A program made the position numbers and the translations under genes. A stretch of 64,000 bases of DNA from Streptomyces zingiberis (GTDB taxonomy: Bacteria > Actinomycetota > Actinomycetes > Streptomycetales > Streptomycetaceae), in the NCBI RefSeq assembly GCF_012034935.1, contig NZ_JAATEN010000016.1, positions 62,001 through 126,000 of the forward strand, given 5' to 3'. The notes under the pieces are model-generated. The model was not told where the DNA came from and searched no databases. It saw nothing but the letters and a program-made list of their open reading frames with translations. Positions 1-7,995 of the stretch are shown here, in pieces. Position 1 is the stretch's first letter. The number at the start of each line of letters is the position of its first letter.

Positions 1-93
1 CACCGCCGCGGGGCGGACCTGCCGGATCCGGCGGCCGGTGAGCCGGTCGCCGAGGAACCGGGCGAGGACCTCCACCTCCGGCAGTTCCGGCAT
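1..93 (-). CDS. Fpg/Nei-family DNA glycosylase, N-terminal fragment
   Basis: Only the first 31 residues lie in the window; the gene runs off the left edge. The translation opens with MPELPEVEVLARF. The N-terminal Pro2 is the family's Schiff-base nucleophile and Glu3 the general acid, which identifies the formamidopyrimidine-DNA glycosylase / endonuclease VIII family, base-excision repair enzymes that remove oxidised bases. The fragment does not allow Fpg to be told from Nei. The acetyltransferase gene upstream on the same strand ends 17 bases before this start, so the two may be cotranscribed. Confidence 0.88.
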   Translation of the reverse strand, partial: MPELPEVEVLARFLGDRLTGRRIRQVRPAAV

Positions 94-110
94 GTCCCCA
101 GTGTGCCGGT

Positions 111-665
111 TCAGAGGCGGCGGTGCATGACGTGCAGTCCGACATAGCCCTTGACGGGGTGGTGGAAGCCCTCCGGGACGGTCGCCAGGATCTCGAAGCC
201 GAGGGAGCGCCAGAGGGCGACGGCCCGGGTATTGCTCTCCACCACGGCGTTGAACTGCATCGCGCGGTAACCGTCCTGCCGCGCCTGGTCGAGAACGTGG
301 TGGCCGAGGGCGCGGCCGACGCCCCGCCCGGCGGCCCCGGGGGCGACCATGAAGCTGGCGTTGGCGACATGCGCCCCGCCGCCCATCTGGTTGGGGTGGA
401 GCTTGGCGGTGCCGAGCACCGTCCCGCCGGCCCCGCCACCACCAGCGCCACCACCAGCGCCGCCGTCACCGGCACTGCCCCCCTCGCTCCCGCCGCCGTC
501 CACGGCCACGAGGGTGCGGCCCGGCGCCGGAGGCGTCCACACGGCTCGGGCCGCCTCCTCGTCCATGTCCCGGGGGTAGGTGTAGGTCTCGCCCGCGGCG
601 AGGATGAGGCGCATGAACGCCCAGATGCCGGGCCAGTCGGCCGCGGTGGCTGCTCTGATGTGCAT
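111..665 (-). CDS. GNAT-family N-acetyltransferase with glycine-rich insertion
   Basis: This is a 184-residue protein of the GNAT fold, which transfers an acetyl group from acetyl-CoA to an amine; the substrate cannot be read from sequence. The acetyl-CoA pyrophosphate loop is visible as GRGVGRA at about residues 113-119, and the C-terminal half has the usual ALWRSLGFE segment. Residues 57-81 are almost pure Gly, Ala, Ser and Asp and interrupt the strand before the core, so this copy carries a low-complexity loop. The start at 665 (MHIRAA) fits the family's usual opening; an alternative ATG at 677 adds MLAA. Neither has a strong ribosome-binding site. The gene lies just upstream of the glycosylase gene on the same strand. 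Confidence 0.85.
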   Translation of the reverse strand: MHIRAATAADWPGIWAFMRLILAAGETYTYPRDMDEEAARAVWTPPAPGRTLVAVDGGGSEGGSAGDGGAGGGAGGGGAGGTVLGTAKLHPNQMGGGAHVANASFMVAPGAAGRGVGRALGHHVLDQARQDGYRAMQFNAVVESNTRAVALWRSLGFEILATVPEGFHHPVKGYVGLHVMHRRL

Positions 666-722
666 GGCGGCCAGCATGCCCCGTGCGGCCCCGGGACGGC
701 GAACGTGTTTCCGCCCCGGTCG

Positions 723-760
723 CCCGGGAGCGCCCCCGTCGTGAGCGGGGCGTTCCCGGG
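723..760 (-). terminator. Hairpin terminator after the NADH dehydrogenase gene
   Basis: An inverted repeat pairs 723-736 with 747-760 (14 bp, one G-U pair) around a 10-base loop. It lies 37 bases past the stop codon at 797 of the leftward dehydrogenase gene and before the acetyltransferase start, so it probably ends the former transcript. There is no U-tract, as is common in actinomycetes. Confidence 0.6.
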
Positions 761-763
761 TGA

Positions 764-792
764 CCGGGGCCGGGGCCGGGGCCGGGGCCGGG
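764..792. repeat. GGGGCC hexanucleotide tract
   Basis: Nearly five tandem copies of CCGGGG (equivalently GGGGCC) lie between the stop codon of the NADH dehydrogenase gene and its terminator hairpin. The plus strand therefore has five consecutive G-runs, a classical G-quadruplex pattern. Copy number is likely to vary by slippage. Confidence 0.7.
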
Positions 793-796
793 CCGC

Positions 797-2107
797 TCAG
801 CCGCTGAGCCGGACGGGCAGCTCGGGGGCGTTGTTCTCCAGGGGCACCGCGTCGGAGCGGACCAGCCCCATCTGCACGGCCTGCCGGGACAGGGCGGCGT
901 CCAGCAGCCAGTCCGCGCCGGTGCGCACCCGGTTCCCCGGCATGGCCGCCAGGTGGTAGCCGCGGGTGACGGCCTTGGCGACCGGGCCGGACAGCGGGAC
1001 CTGCAACGGGTTGGCCGCCGCCTGGAACCCGCCGAGGTCCACCACGAACCCCAGGTCGCGATGGCGGTACCGGCGCCGCTCGCCCCGGCCGTAGGAGGCG
1101 GCGATGTTGTGCGCGACCGTCCGGCCCTGGCGCCAGGCGTGCTGCGCCGTCATGGGCGTGATCTCGCCCGGGTTGTTGAGGTCCGGCACGGCGGCCGCGT
1201 CGCCGCAGGCGAACACCTCGGGGTGGCCGGGCACGCTCAGGTAGGCGTCGACGCAGAGCCGGCCCTTCGCGGTCTCCAGCCCGATGTCGCCGACGAGGGG
1301 GTCGGGCCGGACGCCGACACACCAGATCAGGGAGTGGGTGGGGACGAACCGCCCGTCGGTGAGGCGCACCCCCTCCTTGGTCGCCTCCTCCACGGAGACG
1401 CCCATGGACACCTCCACGCCGCGCCGGGTCAGGACCCGCTCCGCGGTCTCGGCCATGTGCTCCGGCAGGCCGGGCAGCACGCGCGGGGCGATGTCCAGCA
1501 GCTTCCAGCGGGGCGGCTCGCGGTCCCGGAGCGTGGGCTGCGTGCGGGCGAGTTCATCGGTGAACAGCTTGCCGTGCGCGGCGACCTCGGTGCCCGTGTA
1601 GCCGGCGCCGACCACCACGAACGTGGAACGGGCGGCGCGCTCCTCGGGGTCGTCCGCGGCACCGGCCATCTCGATCTGGCGCGTCATGTGGTCCCGCAGG
1701 TAGAGCGCCTCCGGCATGCCGCGGAAACCGTGGGCGTGTTCCGTGACGCCGGGGATCGGCAGCAGCTTGTTGACGCTGCCGGCGGCGAGGACCAGCCGGT
1801 CGTAGGAGATCTCACGGCGGTGGCCCTCGGGGTCGACCAGGCCGACGGAGCGCCGGGTCAGGTCGACGCTGTCCGCCTCGCCGAGGATGAGCCGGACGTC
1901 GGGCAGGGTGCCGGGGATCGACACCGAGATCCGCCGGGGTTCGAGGATGCCGGTCGCCACCTCCGGCAGCAGCGGTACGTAGAGGAAGTAGTCGTGCGGG
2001 TTGATCAGCACGACGTCGGCCGCGCCCTTGGAGAGGCGGCAGAGGGTGCGGGCGGTCTGGTAACCGGCGAAGCCGGCTCCGACGATCACGATGCGCGGTC
2101 GGCTCAT
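797..2107 (-). CDS. ndh: Type II NADH dehydrogenase (NAD(P)/FAD-dependent oxidoreductase)
   Basis: This 436-residue flavoprotein most likely oxidises NADH and passes electrons to menaquinone at the inner face of the membrane without pumping protons. The FAD-binding Rossmann motif GAGFAG is at residues 10-15. A second dinucleotide motif GAGYTG lies mid-protein for NADH, and the second FAD motif ACGDAAAV is followed by TPMTAQHAWRQG, typical of NDH-2. Length matches the family. The start is ATG at 2107. The gene stands alone; a terminator hairpin follows it, and a set of phased CTTGTCG repeats lies directly upstream. A related sulphide:quinone or other disulphide-type oxidoreductase is the main alternative. 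Confidence 0.88.
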   Translation of the reverse strand: MSRPRIVIVGAGFAGYQTARTLCRLSKGAADVVLINPHDYFLYVPLLPEVATGILEPRRISVSIPGTLPDVRLILGEADSVDLTRRSVGLVDPEGHRREISYDRLVLAAGSVNKLLPIPGVTEHAHGFRGMPEALYLRDHMTRQIEMAGAADDPEERAARSTFVVVGAGYTGTEVAAHGKLFTDELARTQPTLRDREPPRWKLLDIAPRVLPGLPEHMAETAERVLTRRGVEVSMGVSVEEATKEGVRLTDGRFVPTHSLIWCVGVRPDPLVGDIGLETAKGRLCVDAYLSVPGHPEVFACGDAAAVPDLNNPGEITPMTAQHAWRQGRTVAHNIAASYGRGERRRYRHRDLGFVVDLGGFQAAANPLQVPLSGPVAKAVTRGYHLAAMPGNRVRTGADWLLDAALSRQAVQMGLVRSDAVPLENNAPELPVRLSG

Positions 2108-2127
2108 GGTGGTGTCCAGTTCGCTTC

Positions 2128-2188
2128 CTTGTCGGCTGCTTGTCGGCTGCTTGTCGCTGCTTGTCGACGGAATTTCGGCGTCTTGTCG
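2128..2188. repeat. Five CTTGTCG repeats spaced by whole helical turns upstream of ndh
   Basis: CTTGTCG occurs at 2128, 2139, 2150, 2160 and 2182, giving spacings of 11, 11, 10 and 22 bases. All copies are in one orientation (CGACAAG on the ndh coding strand) and lie 21-81 bases ahead of the ndh start. The spacing would place every copy on the same DNA face, as in an operator array, although tandem slippage could produce the first four copies. Confidence 0.6.
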
Positions 2189-2270
2189 GCGTCAGGGGCC
2201 GGCGGGCCGGTCACGGGCGGGCCACCTGGCGGGGGCTCCGGGGCGGGAGCCGGCGTCCGCGGGCCCGTGC

Positions 2271-2299
2271 GTCGGGGCGTCGGGGCGTCGGGGCGTCGG
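2271..2299. repeat. Tandem GGGCGTCGG-type nonamers
   Basis: About three nine-base units of the form GGCGTCGGG stand in the 321-base stretch between the ndh start and the DUF6343 stop. Apart from these and the CTTGTCG array I see no gene or recognisable promoter in that stretch. Confidence 0.5.
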
Positions 2300-2428
2300 G
2301 TGATCTTGGCCAGGTCTCCGCCTGCGGGTTCCCCGCCGCCGCGGGACAAATCCCCCGTGGCGGTCCGGACCGGCGGGCGGGCGGACAGGCCGGCGGGCGG
2401 GCGCCGGGCGGCCGGGCCCGGCGTGGCC

Positions 2429-2842
2429 TCAGCCGCGGCCGCCGCGTTCGCGGCGCCGCCGCCGCACCACGACCACCAGGTCCACCGCCGCCAGGACGGC
2501 GAGCGCGGCGCACACCCCGGCGACCACGGCCAGCCCGTCACCGCTGGGGACCGACCCCGGTCCCGCCGACGCGGCCCAGAGCGAGAAGACCACCGCGCCC
2601 AGCACGAACAGCGGGGTGTACACGGCGGCCAGCACCAGCCGCAGCCCGAGCGCGCTGCGTGCGGTGACCGGCTCGGTCCCGGTGCGTTCCAGCCGCCGGC
2701 CGACGACACCCGAGCGCGAGCGGGGAACCGGCTCCGGGCCACCGGTCCCACCGTCCGCAGGGGTGTCCGCCGGCCGCTCCCCGGCGCCGCCGTCCGGCGC
2801 GTACCGGCGCGGGTCGCCGGCTCCGCCGTCGTGCTGGTTCAT
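2429..2842 (-). CDS. DUF6343-like two-TM membrane protein
   Basis: This 137-residue protein has a disordered, acidic-polar N-terminal half. A conserved-looking segment EPVTARSALGLRL at about 57-69 is followed by two hydrophobic helices, about 70-90 and 104-126, and an Arg-rich tail, so both termini are predicted cytoplasmic. The pattern is what I know as DUF6343 in Streptomyces; no function is established. The start at 2842 is supported by a strong AAGGAGG site in the upstream 15 bases. The gene stands alone on the minus strand. Confidence 0.75.
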   Translation of the reverse strand: MNQHDGGAGDPRRYAPDGGAGERPADTPADGGTGGPEPVPRSRSGVVGRRLERTGTEPVTARSALGLRLVLAAVYTPLFVLGAVVFSLWAASAGPGSVPSGDGLAVVAGVCAALAVLAAVDLVVVVRRRRRERGGRG

Positions 2843-3063
2843 CGGTATGCGCCTCCTTGAGGGGGTTTCTGTGGGCCGGTACGTTCCCCGCTCCGGCACG
2901 GCCGCGGCGGGCCGGCCGGGACGTGCGGGCCGCCGGTCAGGGCTCCACGGCCCCGGCGGGAGGCCCCGGCGAGCGGGTTCCGCCGTGTGATGGTGTGCGA
3001 GTTCCGTGCGGGTGCCGCGCAGGTTCCGTGCGCCGCGTCCGGCGGGCCGCGGGTGCTGCGCCC

Positions 3064-3510
3064 TCAGGCGCCCGGCCCGGCTTCCCGCGCCCGGTTCTCC
3101 GGGAGGAGTTCGCCGATGTCGGCGGGGAGGACGGCCATGAGCTTGTGCATCAGCTCCGGGTCGACGGCCGCGTCCAGCGCCTCCAGCACCGCCGCGGCCT
3201 CCCGCAGCGCGGTCGCCTCGGAGCTGCCGGTGCGCCAGGCGATCCGTCCCGCGAAGGCCGTCAGGTCGAAGCTCTCGCCGTGCTCGCGGCTGTGTTCCCG
3301 CTGCCGGGGAGCCGCCTCGTGGGCGGCGGTCACCCGCCGCACCGCCTCCGCCGCCCCTTCGGGGAGCTGGGCCGCGAGGTGGTCGGCGAGGCCGTCCGGC
3401 ACCCGCTCGGCCAGCGTCTCCAGCGTGGCGCCGAGCGCGCGTTCGGCGCTCTGCCGGTCCGGGAGTCCGGCCCGGGCCTGCACCGTGCCCGTGAGTTCCT
3501 CGTAGCGCAT
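3064..3510 (-). CDS. DUF2267 domain protein
   Basis: This 148-residue, mostly helical soluble protein contains the features of the DUF2267 family: an early ALGATLETLAERVP segment, LAAQLPEGA, and a second half-repeat ending in HKLMAVLPADIGELLP. The internal duplication of the 'LAAQLP / AVLPADIGELLP' pattern is typical. The family is frequent near stress-response genes but has no known activity. The start at 3510 has a GAGG-type site. It is divergent from the small membrane protein gene at 3946 and shares a 435-base intergenic region with it. Confidence 0.82.
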   Translation of the reverse strand: MRYEELTGTVQARAGLPDRQSAERALGATLETLAERVPDGLADHLAAQLPEGAAEAVRRVTAAHEAAPRQREHSREHGESFDLTAFAGRIAWRTGSSEATALREAAAVLEALDAAVDPELMHKLMAVLPADIGELLPENRAREAGPGA

Positions 3511-3945
3511 GATGAGCACCGCCTCGGTGAACGACTGTGGTCCTGCGTTCTCTGTGGCCCGGTGGCCCCTCGGGTCCACCCGTCGCCGGTTCCGGCCGGC
3601 CCGGAGGGCCGCCCGGGCCGGGTCCGCGCGCCGCGCATGGCCCGCGGTGGCGCCCGGACCCGTCACTGCTGTCCGGGTGACCACTCGGGGCCGGTCCGTA
3701 ACCCGCCGGCGGCGGAAAATCCGTGCCCGGTCCCGGAGGGCCGGTCCCGGAGGGCCGGGCCCGCGGAGCACGGCACGGCGGAATCGGACATGTTCCGCCG
3801 CTCCGGGTGGCCGGTCCGGCGCTCCCGGTCACGCGGCCCCGCCGCCCTTCGCCACGCGACCTGCCGGGCGGGGGCACCGCCCGGCCCCCCGGCGTCCGCG
3901 CCGGACACCAGGTGTGAAGACCGGATACCGGTTCACCCGGAGGCC
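3511..3945. promoter_or_regulatory. Divergent intergenic region between DUF2267 and DUF6480 genes
   Basis: This 435-base region must hold promoters for both divergent genes. I see a direct repeat of GGTCCCGGAGGGCC at about 3728-3755 and no convincing open frame. No sigma-70 hexamer pair stands out. Confidence 0.4.
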
Positions 3946-4188
3946 ATGGAGAACAGGAAGCAGGACCAGGACCCCGACCCCCGCACCACCCCCGGTCTGG
4001 AGCCGGGGGGCGGCGTACCGCCCGGCGAGACCCCTCCTCTGGAGGGCAGCCTCTCCGAGAGCGGGCCGGAGGAGACGCCGCACAACCCGCCGAAGGGGTG
4101 GAGCAGGGGACCGCTGATCGTCATCGCGGTCGTCGTGCTGCTCTTCGCCGTCTTCATGGTGGCGCGGGCCGCGAGCCTGTGGGAGTGA
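3946..4188 (+). CDS. DUF6480-like small membrane protein
   Basis: This 80-residue protein has a polar N-terminal part carrying TPGLEPGGGVPPGETPP, the signature I associate with Streptomyces DUF6480 proteins. One C-terminal transmembrane helix follows (about 56-74, rich in Val, Ile, Leu), then a short tail. The start at 3946 has a close GGAGG site (2-base spacing). The function is unknown. A perfect 16-bp hairpin separates it from the convergent transketolase gene. Confidence 0.78.
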   Translation: MENRKQDQDPDPRTTPGLEPGGGVPPGETPPLEGSLSESGPEETPHNPPKGWSRGPLIVIAVVVLLFAVFMVARAASLWE

Positions 4189-4257
4189 CGCGCGGCCGGC
4201 CCGGGGCGAGGGGGCCGGTGCGCCCCGGCGGCGGCCCGGCCTCCGGGGCGGCCGGTG

Positions 4258-4295
4258 GCCCGGGCACCCCGGGTGGGTGCCCGGGGTGCCCGGGC
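4258..4295. terminator. Perfect 16-bp bidirectional hairpin
   Basis: Positions 4258-4273 pair perfectly with 4280-4295 around a six-base loop. The hairpin stands between the convergent DUF6480 gene and the transketolase gene, only six bases beyond the latter's stop, and can serve both. Confidence 0.75.
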
Positions 4296-4300
4296 GGCGG

Positions 4301-6136
4301 TCAGCCCGTCGCCGACACCAGGCGGCGGGCGGCCGCGACGATCGCCTCGGCGTCGATCCCCGCGGCGGCGAGCTGCTGCGCGGCGGTGGCCGAGTCGGGC
4401 ATGGTGCGGACGGCCAGCCGGACCACGCGCGGCACCGGCCGGCCGTCGGCGAACGCCTCCAGCACCGCGTCACCGAGTCCGCCCTCCGGCCGGTGGTCCT
4501 CGACGGTGACGATGCGCCCGGTGTCCTCGGCGGCCCGGTGCAGGGTGTCGGCGTCCACGGGCTTCACCGAGTAGCAGTCGATCACGCGCGCCGCGATGCC
4601 CTCCTCGGCGAGCCGGTCCGCGGCGATCAGCGCCTCGTGCACGGTGACGCCCGCGCCGGCCAGCGTCACCCGGTCCTCGCCGGAGGAGCGCAGCACCCGG
4701 CTGCCGCCGACGGCGAACGGCTCGTCCGGCCCGTAGAGCACCGGGAAGGCGTCCCGGGAGGTCCGCAGGTAGCTGATGCCGGGCCGGTCGCAGACCGCCG
4801 ACACCAGGCGGGCCGTCTGGTTGGCGTCGCAGGGGTGGAGGACGGTGCTCTCGTGCACCGAGCGGAACATCGCCAGGTCCTCCAGCCCCATCTGGGAGGG
4901 GCCGTCCTCCCCGATGGCGACCCCCGCGTGCGAACCGGCGACGGCCAGCTTGGCCCCGCTCACCGCCGCCATCCGCAGGAAGTCGTGGGCCCGGGTCAGG
5001 AAGGCCCCGAAGGTGGAGACGTAGGGGGTCCAGCCGCGCGCCTGAACCCCCGTGGCGGTGGCCACGAGCTGCTGTTCGGCGATGTAGCACTCGATGAACC
5101 GCTCGGGGTGCTCCTCGGCGAAGAACTTCGCCCGGGTGGAGTCGCTGACCTCGCCGTCGAGCGCGACGACATCGCCGCGGGCCGTGCCGAGCGCCGCAAG
5201 GGCCTGCCCGTAGGCGTCCCGGGTGGCGACCTCGTCGCCGGGCTCGTACACCGGCAGCGCCAGGTCGGCGCGCGGGTGTTCGGGGGCGCGGACCTCCGGG
5301 GGCGGCTGGACGTCGACCAGCAGGTCCCGCCGGCCACCCAGCTCGGCGACGGCCTCGGCGGCGTCCGGCAGCGGCTTGCCGTGGGCGCCCTCCCGGTCCC
5401 GTACGGCGGAGACGCCCTGGCCCTTGACGGTGCGGGCGATGACGGCGGTGGGGCGGCCGGTGGTCTCACGGGCCTCGGTGTAGGCGGCGTCCACGGCGGC
5501 CGGGTCGTGCCCGTCGACCTCGACGGTGTGCCAGCCGAAGGCCCGGATCCGCGCCGCGTAGGCGTCGAGGTCCCACTCGTGACGGGTGGGACCCCGCTGG
5601 CCGAGACGGTTGACGTCGACGATCGCGGTGAGCTGGTCCAGCCCTTCGTGCCCGGCGTACTCGAACGCCTCCCACATCGAGCCCTCGGCGAGTTCGCTGT
5701 CGCCGCACAGCACCCACGTCCGGTACGGCAGCCGGTCCAGGCGCTTCCCCGCGAGCGCCAGCCCGGCACCGACCGGCAGCCCCTGGCCGAGGGAGCCGGT
5801 GGCCACGTCCACCCAGGGGAGCCGGGGGGTGGGATGGCCCTCCAGCCGGCTGCCCTGCTGCCGGAAGGTGAGCAGTTCGTCGTCGCCGACCGCGCCCGCG
5901 GCCTTGAACAGGGCGTACAGCAGTGGCGACGCGTGGCCCTTGGAGAAGATCAGGTGGTCGTTGCCGGGGTGGGCGGGGTCGCCGAAGTCGTACCGCAGAT
6001 GCCGGGCCAGCAACACGGCCATCAGGTCGGCAGCCGACATCGAGGAGGTCGGGTGGCCGGACCCGGCGGCGTCGGCGGCCCGTACGGCGTCGACCCGCAG
6101 TTGCTGTCCCAGTTCACGGAGGTGTTCGAGATCCAT
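4301..6136 (-). CDS. tkt: Transketolase (short, single-chain type)
   Basis: This 611-residue thiamine-diphosphate enzyme of the pentose phosphate pathway moves two-carbon ketol units between sugar phosphates. It has SGHPTSSMSAAD near residue 25, the ThDP/metal motif opening GDSELAEG with the matching DVNRLGQRG, and a C-terminal pyrimidine-binding and transketolase-C domain. It is shorter than the approximately 690-residue classical enzyme and resembles the single-chain type found in animals and many actinobacteria. The start at 6136 follows AAGGAA. No pentose-phosphate partner genes adjoin it. The leader carries a seven-base tandem repeat. Confidence 0.92.
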   Translation of the reverse strand: MDLEHLRELGQQLRVDAVRAADAAGSGHPTSSMSAADLMAVLLARHLRYDFGDPAHPGNDHLIFSKGHASPLLYALFKAAGAVGDDELLTFRQQGSRLEGHPTPRLPWVDVATGSLGQGLPVGAGLALAGKRLDRLPYRTWVLCGDSELAEGSMWEAFEYAGHEGLDQLTAIVDVNRLGQRGPTRHEWDLDAYAARIRAFGWHTVEVDGHDPAAVDAAYTEARETTGRPTAVIARTVKGQGVSAVRDREGAHGKPLPDAAEAVAELGGRRDLLVDVQPPPEVRAPEHPRADLALPVYEPGDEVATRDAYGQALAALGTARGDVVALDGEVSDSTRAKFFAEEHPERFIECYIAEQQLVATATGVQARGWTPYVSTFGAFLTRAHDFLRMAAVSGAKLAVAGSHAGVAIGEDGPSQMGLEDLAMFRSVHESTVLHPCDANQTARLVSAVCDRPGISYLRTSRDAFPVLYGPDEPFAVGGSRVLRSSGEDRVTLAGAGVTVHEALIAADRLAEEGIAARVIDCYSVKPVDADTLHRAAEDTGRIVTVEDHRPEGGLGDAVLEAFADGRPVPRVVRLAVRTMPDSATAAQQLAAAGIDAEAIVAAARRLVSATG

Positions 6137-6583
6137 GGGTTCCTTAACTCTCAGTTCTCAGTTCTCAGTTCTCAGCTCGCGGCGCGCGGCTTCCCGGCGG
6201 TGGCCGGATGGTCGGGGGGCGGAGGGGCCCGGCGGCGGACCGCGGGAGCCTCTCCCGGGCTGCGGGACAACAGGGCGTTCCGGCTGGAGTACCCCGCATC
6301 GGGCGCGCCATCCCCCGGCCGTCCGGTGCGATTCCGGCGGTACGGCGCGCCGCCGCGGGCCCCCGCCCCGCCCGCCGCACGCCCTCCCCCGCCCGCGCTC
6401 CGCGCCACGGCCCCGGCGGCTCCCGCCCGTGTCCCGCCGGGTCCCGCCGCCGTCCCACCCGGCCCCGCGGGCGCGCGGAGCGAACCCGAGACGGGGCGGC
6501 CGCCCGCCGCGTCCGGCGTGAGCGCCAGATCACCCCGGGCCGGATGCGTGAGAGGAGCACCGGCGTGGCACGCGCAGGGGACG
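6137..6583. promoter_or_regulatory. Divergent intergenic region between tkt and the FUSC gene
   Basis: This 447-base region separates the divergent tkt and FUSC genes. Apart from the heptamer tandem repeat next to tkt it is Pro/Arg-coding-like GC-rich sequence in every frame, with no gene or promoter that I can defend. Confidence 0.35.
6149..6175. repeat. Heptanucleotide tandem repeat in the tkt leader
   Basis: Almost four perfect copies of TCTCAGT (ACTGAGA on the tkt strand) begin 13 bases upstream of the tkt start, just ahead of its AAGGAA ribosome-binding site. The tract is notably AT-richer than its surroundings, and a change of copy number would shift leader length by seven bases. Confidence 0.8.
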
Positions 6584-7783
6584 ATGTCACGCACCGCTCA
6601 CACCTCCCGCATCCCGCACCCCCGTTCCCCGCGCCCCTGGCTGCGCTCCGAGGCCACCGCCGCGCTCCGCGCCGCGCGGCGGGCCGCGCGGGGCCCCGGC
6701 CGCGAACGCGACCTGGCCGTCCAGTCGCTGAAGGCGGCGCTGGCCGCCGTGCTCGCCTGGCTGCTCTCCTCGTGGCTGCTGACGGACACCCTCGCCCTGA
6801 TGGCGCCGTGGGTGGCGCTGGTCCTGGTCCAGGCCACCGTCTACCGGTCGATGGCGCGCGGCGCCCAGCAACTGGCGGCGATCGCGCTGGGCACCGTCCT
6901 CGGCACGCTCACGCTCGCGCTGCTCGGGCACCCGGTGGCCGCGATGGCGGCGGTGCTGCCGCTGACGATCCTCATCGGCAACTGGCCCCGCTTCGGCGAC
7001 CAGGGCATCTACAGCGCCACCGCGGCCCTGTTCACCGTGACGGCCGGCGGGGAGGCCTCGGCCGCGATCGCCGGGGAGCGGGTGCTGGCCGCGCTCCTCG
7101 GGGCCGGGGTGGCCGTGGCCGTCAACGCCCTGCTCCGCCCGCCGACGTATCTGCGCGACACCTGCAAGGCGGTGTGGAACGTGGTCTGCGAGGCGTCCCG
7201 GCAGCTGGAGACCATCGCGGACGGGCTGGAGGAGCCACTGGAACGCGACCGGGCGCTCGGCTGGTACCACCGCGCCCAGCGGCTGCCGCGGCTCATCGAC
7301 GGGGTGCGCTCCTCGGTGGCGTGGACCCGGGAGAGCGTGTGGTTCCACCCGGAGAAGGAGAAGCGCGGCGAGGCGCGGCGCCTCGCACCCTGGTACGACG
7401 AGACGCTGCACACCCTGGACGACGTCGCGGGGAACCTCTCCGCGCTGACCGGCATCCTGCTGGAGGCGGCCGACGGCGACTCCGCCGTCCCGCGCCCGGC
7501 CGCCGGGGTGACCGAGCCGTACGCCGCCTTCCTCCGCGAGGCCGCCGCGGTGCTGCGCGCCTACGGGGAGTGGGTGACCCACCCCGACACCGGGAAGGAG
7601 CGCGAGGAACTGGACGCACGGGCGGACCGCGTCCGGGAGACCCACGACCGGCTGCGCGGGGAACTGCCCCGGTGGGCCACCGGGGATCCCGAGGCGGTGG
7701 CCTTCTTCGGGTCCCTGCTCCGGCACGCGAGGGCACTGACCGAGCGGCTGTCCCCCGACCAGGCCGGTGATCATCAAACCTAG
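6584..7783 (+). CDS. FUSC / aromatic-acid-exporter-like membrane protein
   Basis: This is a 399-residue protein. After about 40 positively charged residues come four to six hydrophobic segments (about residues 48-190) with the run LKAALAAVLAWLLSS and a later IGNWPRFGDQGIYSATAALF. A long, charged, helical cytoplasmic domain follows (about 195-399). This is the layout of the FUSC/ArAE family, proposed exporters of aromatic acids or other small anions. The start at 6584 has an AGGGGA site. The gene stands alone, divergent from tkt, and is followed by the conservon on the same strand after 212 bases. Confidence 0.78.
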   Translation: MSRTAHTSRIPHPRSPRPWLRSEATAALRAARRAARGPGRERDLAVQSLKAALAAVLAWLLSSWLLTDTLALMAPWVALVLVQATVYRSMARGAQQLAAIALGTVLGTLTLALLGHPVAAMAAVLPLTILIGNWPRFGDQGIYSATAALFTVTAGGEASAAIAGERVLAALLGAGVAVAVNALLRPPTYLRDTCKAVWNVVCEASRQLETIADGLEEPLERDRALGWYHRAQRLPRLIDGVRSSVAWTRESVWFHPEKEKRGEARRLAPWYDETLHTLDDVAGNLSALTGILLEAADGDSAVPRPAAGVTEPYAAFLREAAAVLRAYGEWVTHPDTGKEREELDARADRVRETHDRLRGELPRWATGDPEAVAFFGSLLRHARALTERLSPDQAGDHQT

Positions 7784-7995
7784 TACCTGGCGCTACGCTG
7801 TGCGGCGGCACGCGGTCACCGCCCTCCCGGGTGGTGGATCCGCAGGCCACCTGCCTGCCGTAATCCGGTGTGGCGTAGGGTGGCGGCGCCCCCGAGAGTC
7901 ACCAATTACCCTTGTCCACACGCGCGTTGACGGTTAGCCCGCCCGTGAACCGACTGATCACCGGTGCGCCCCCGGCTGACCCGGAGGAAACCTTC

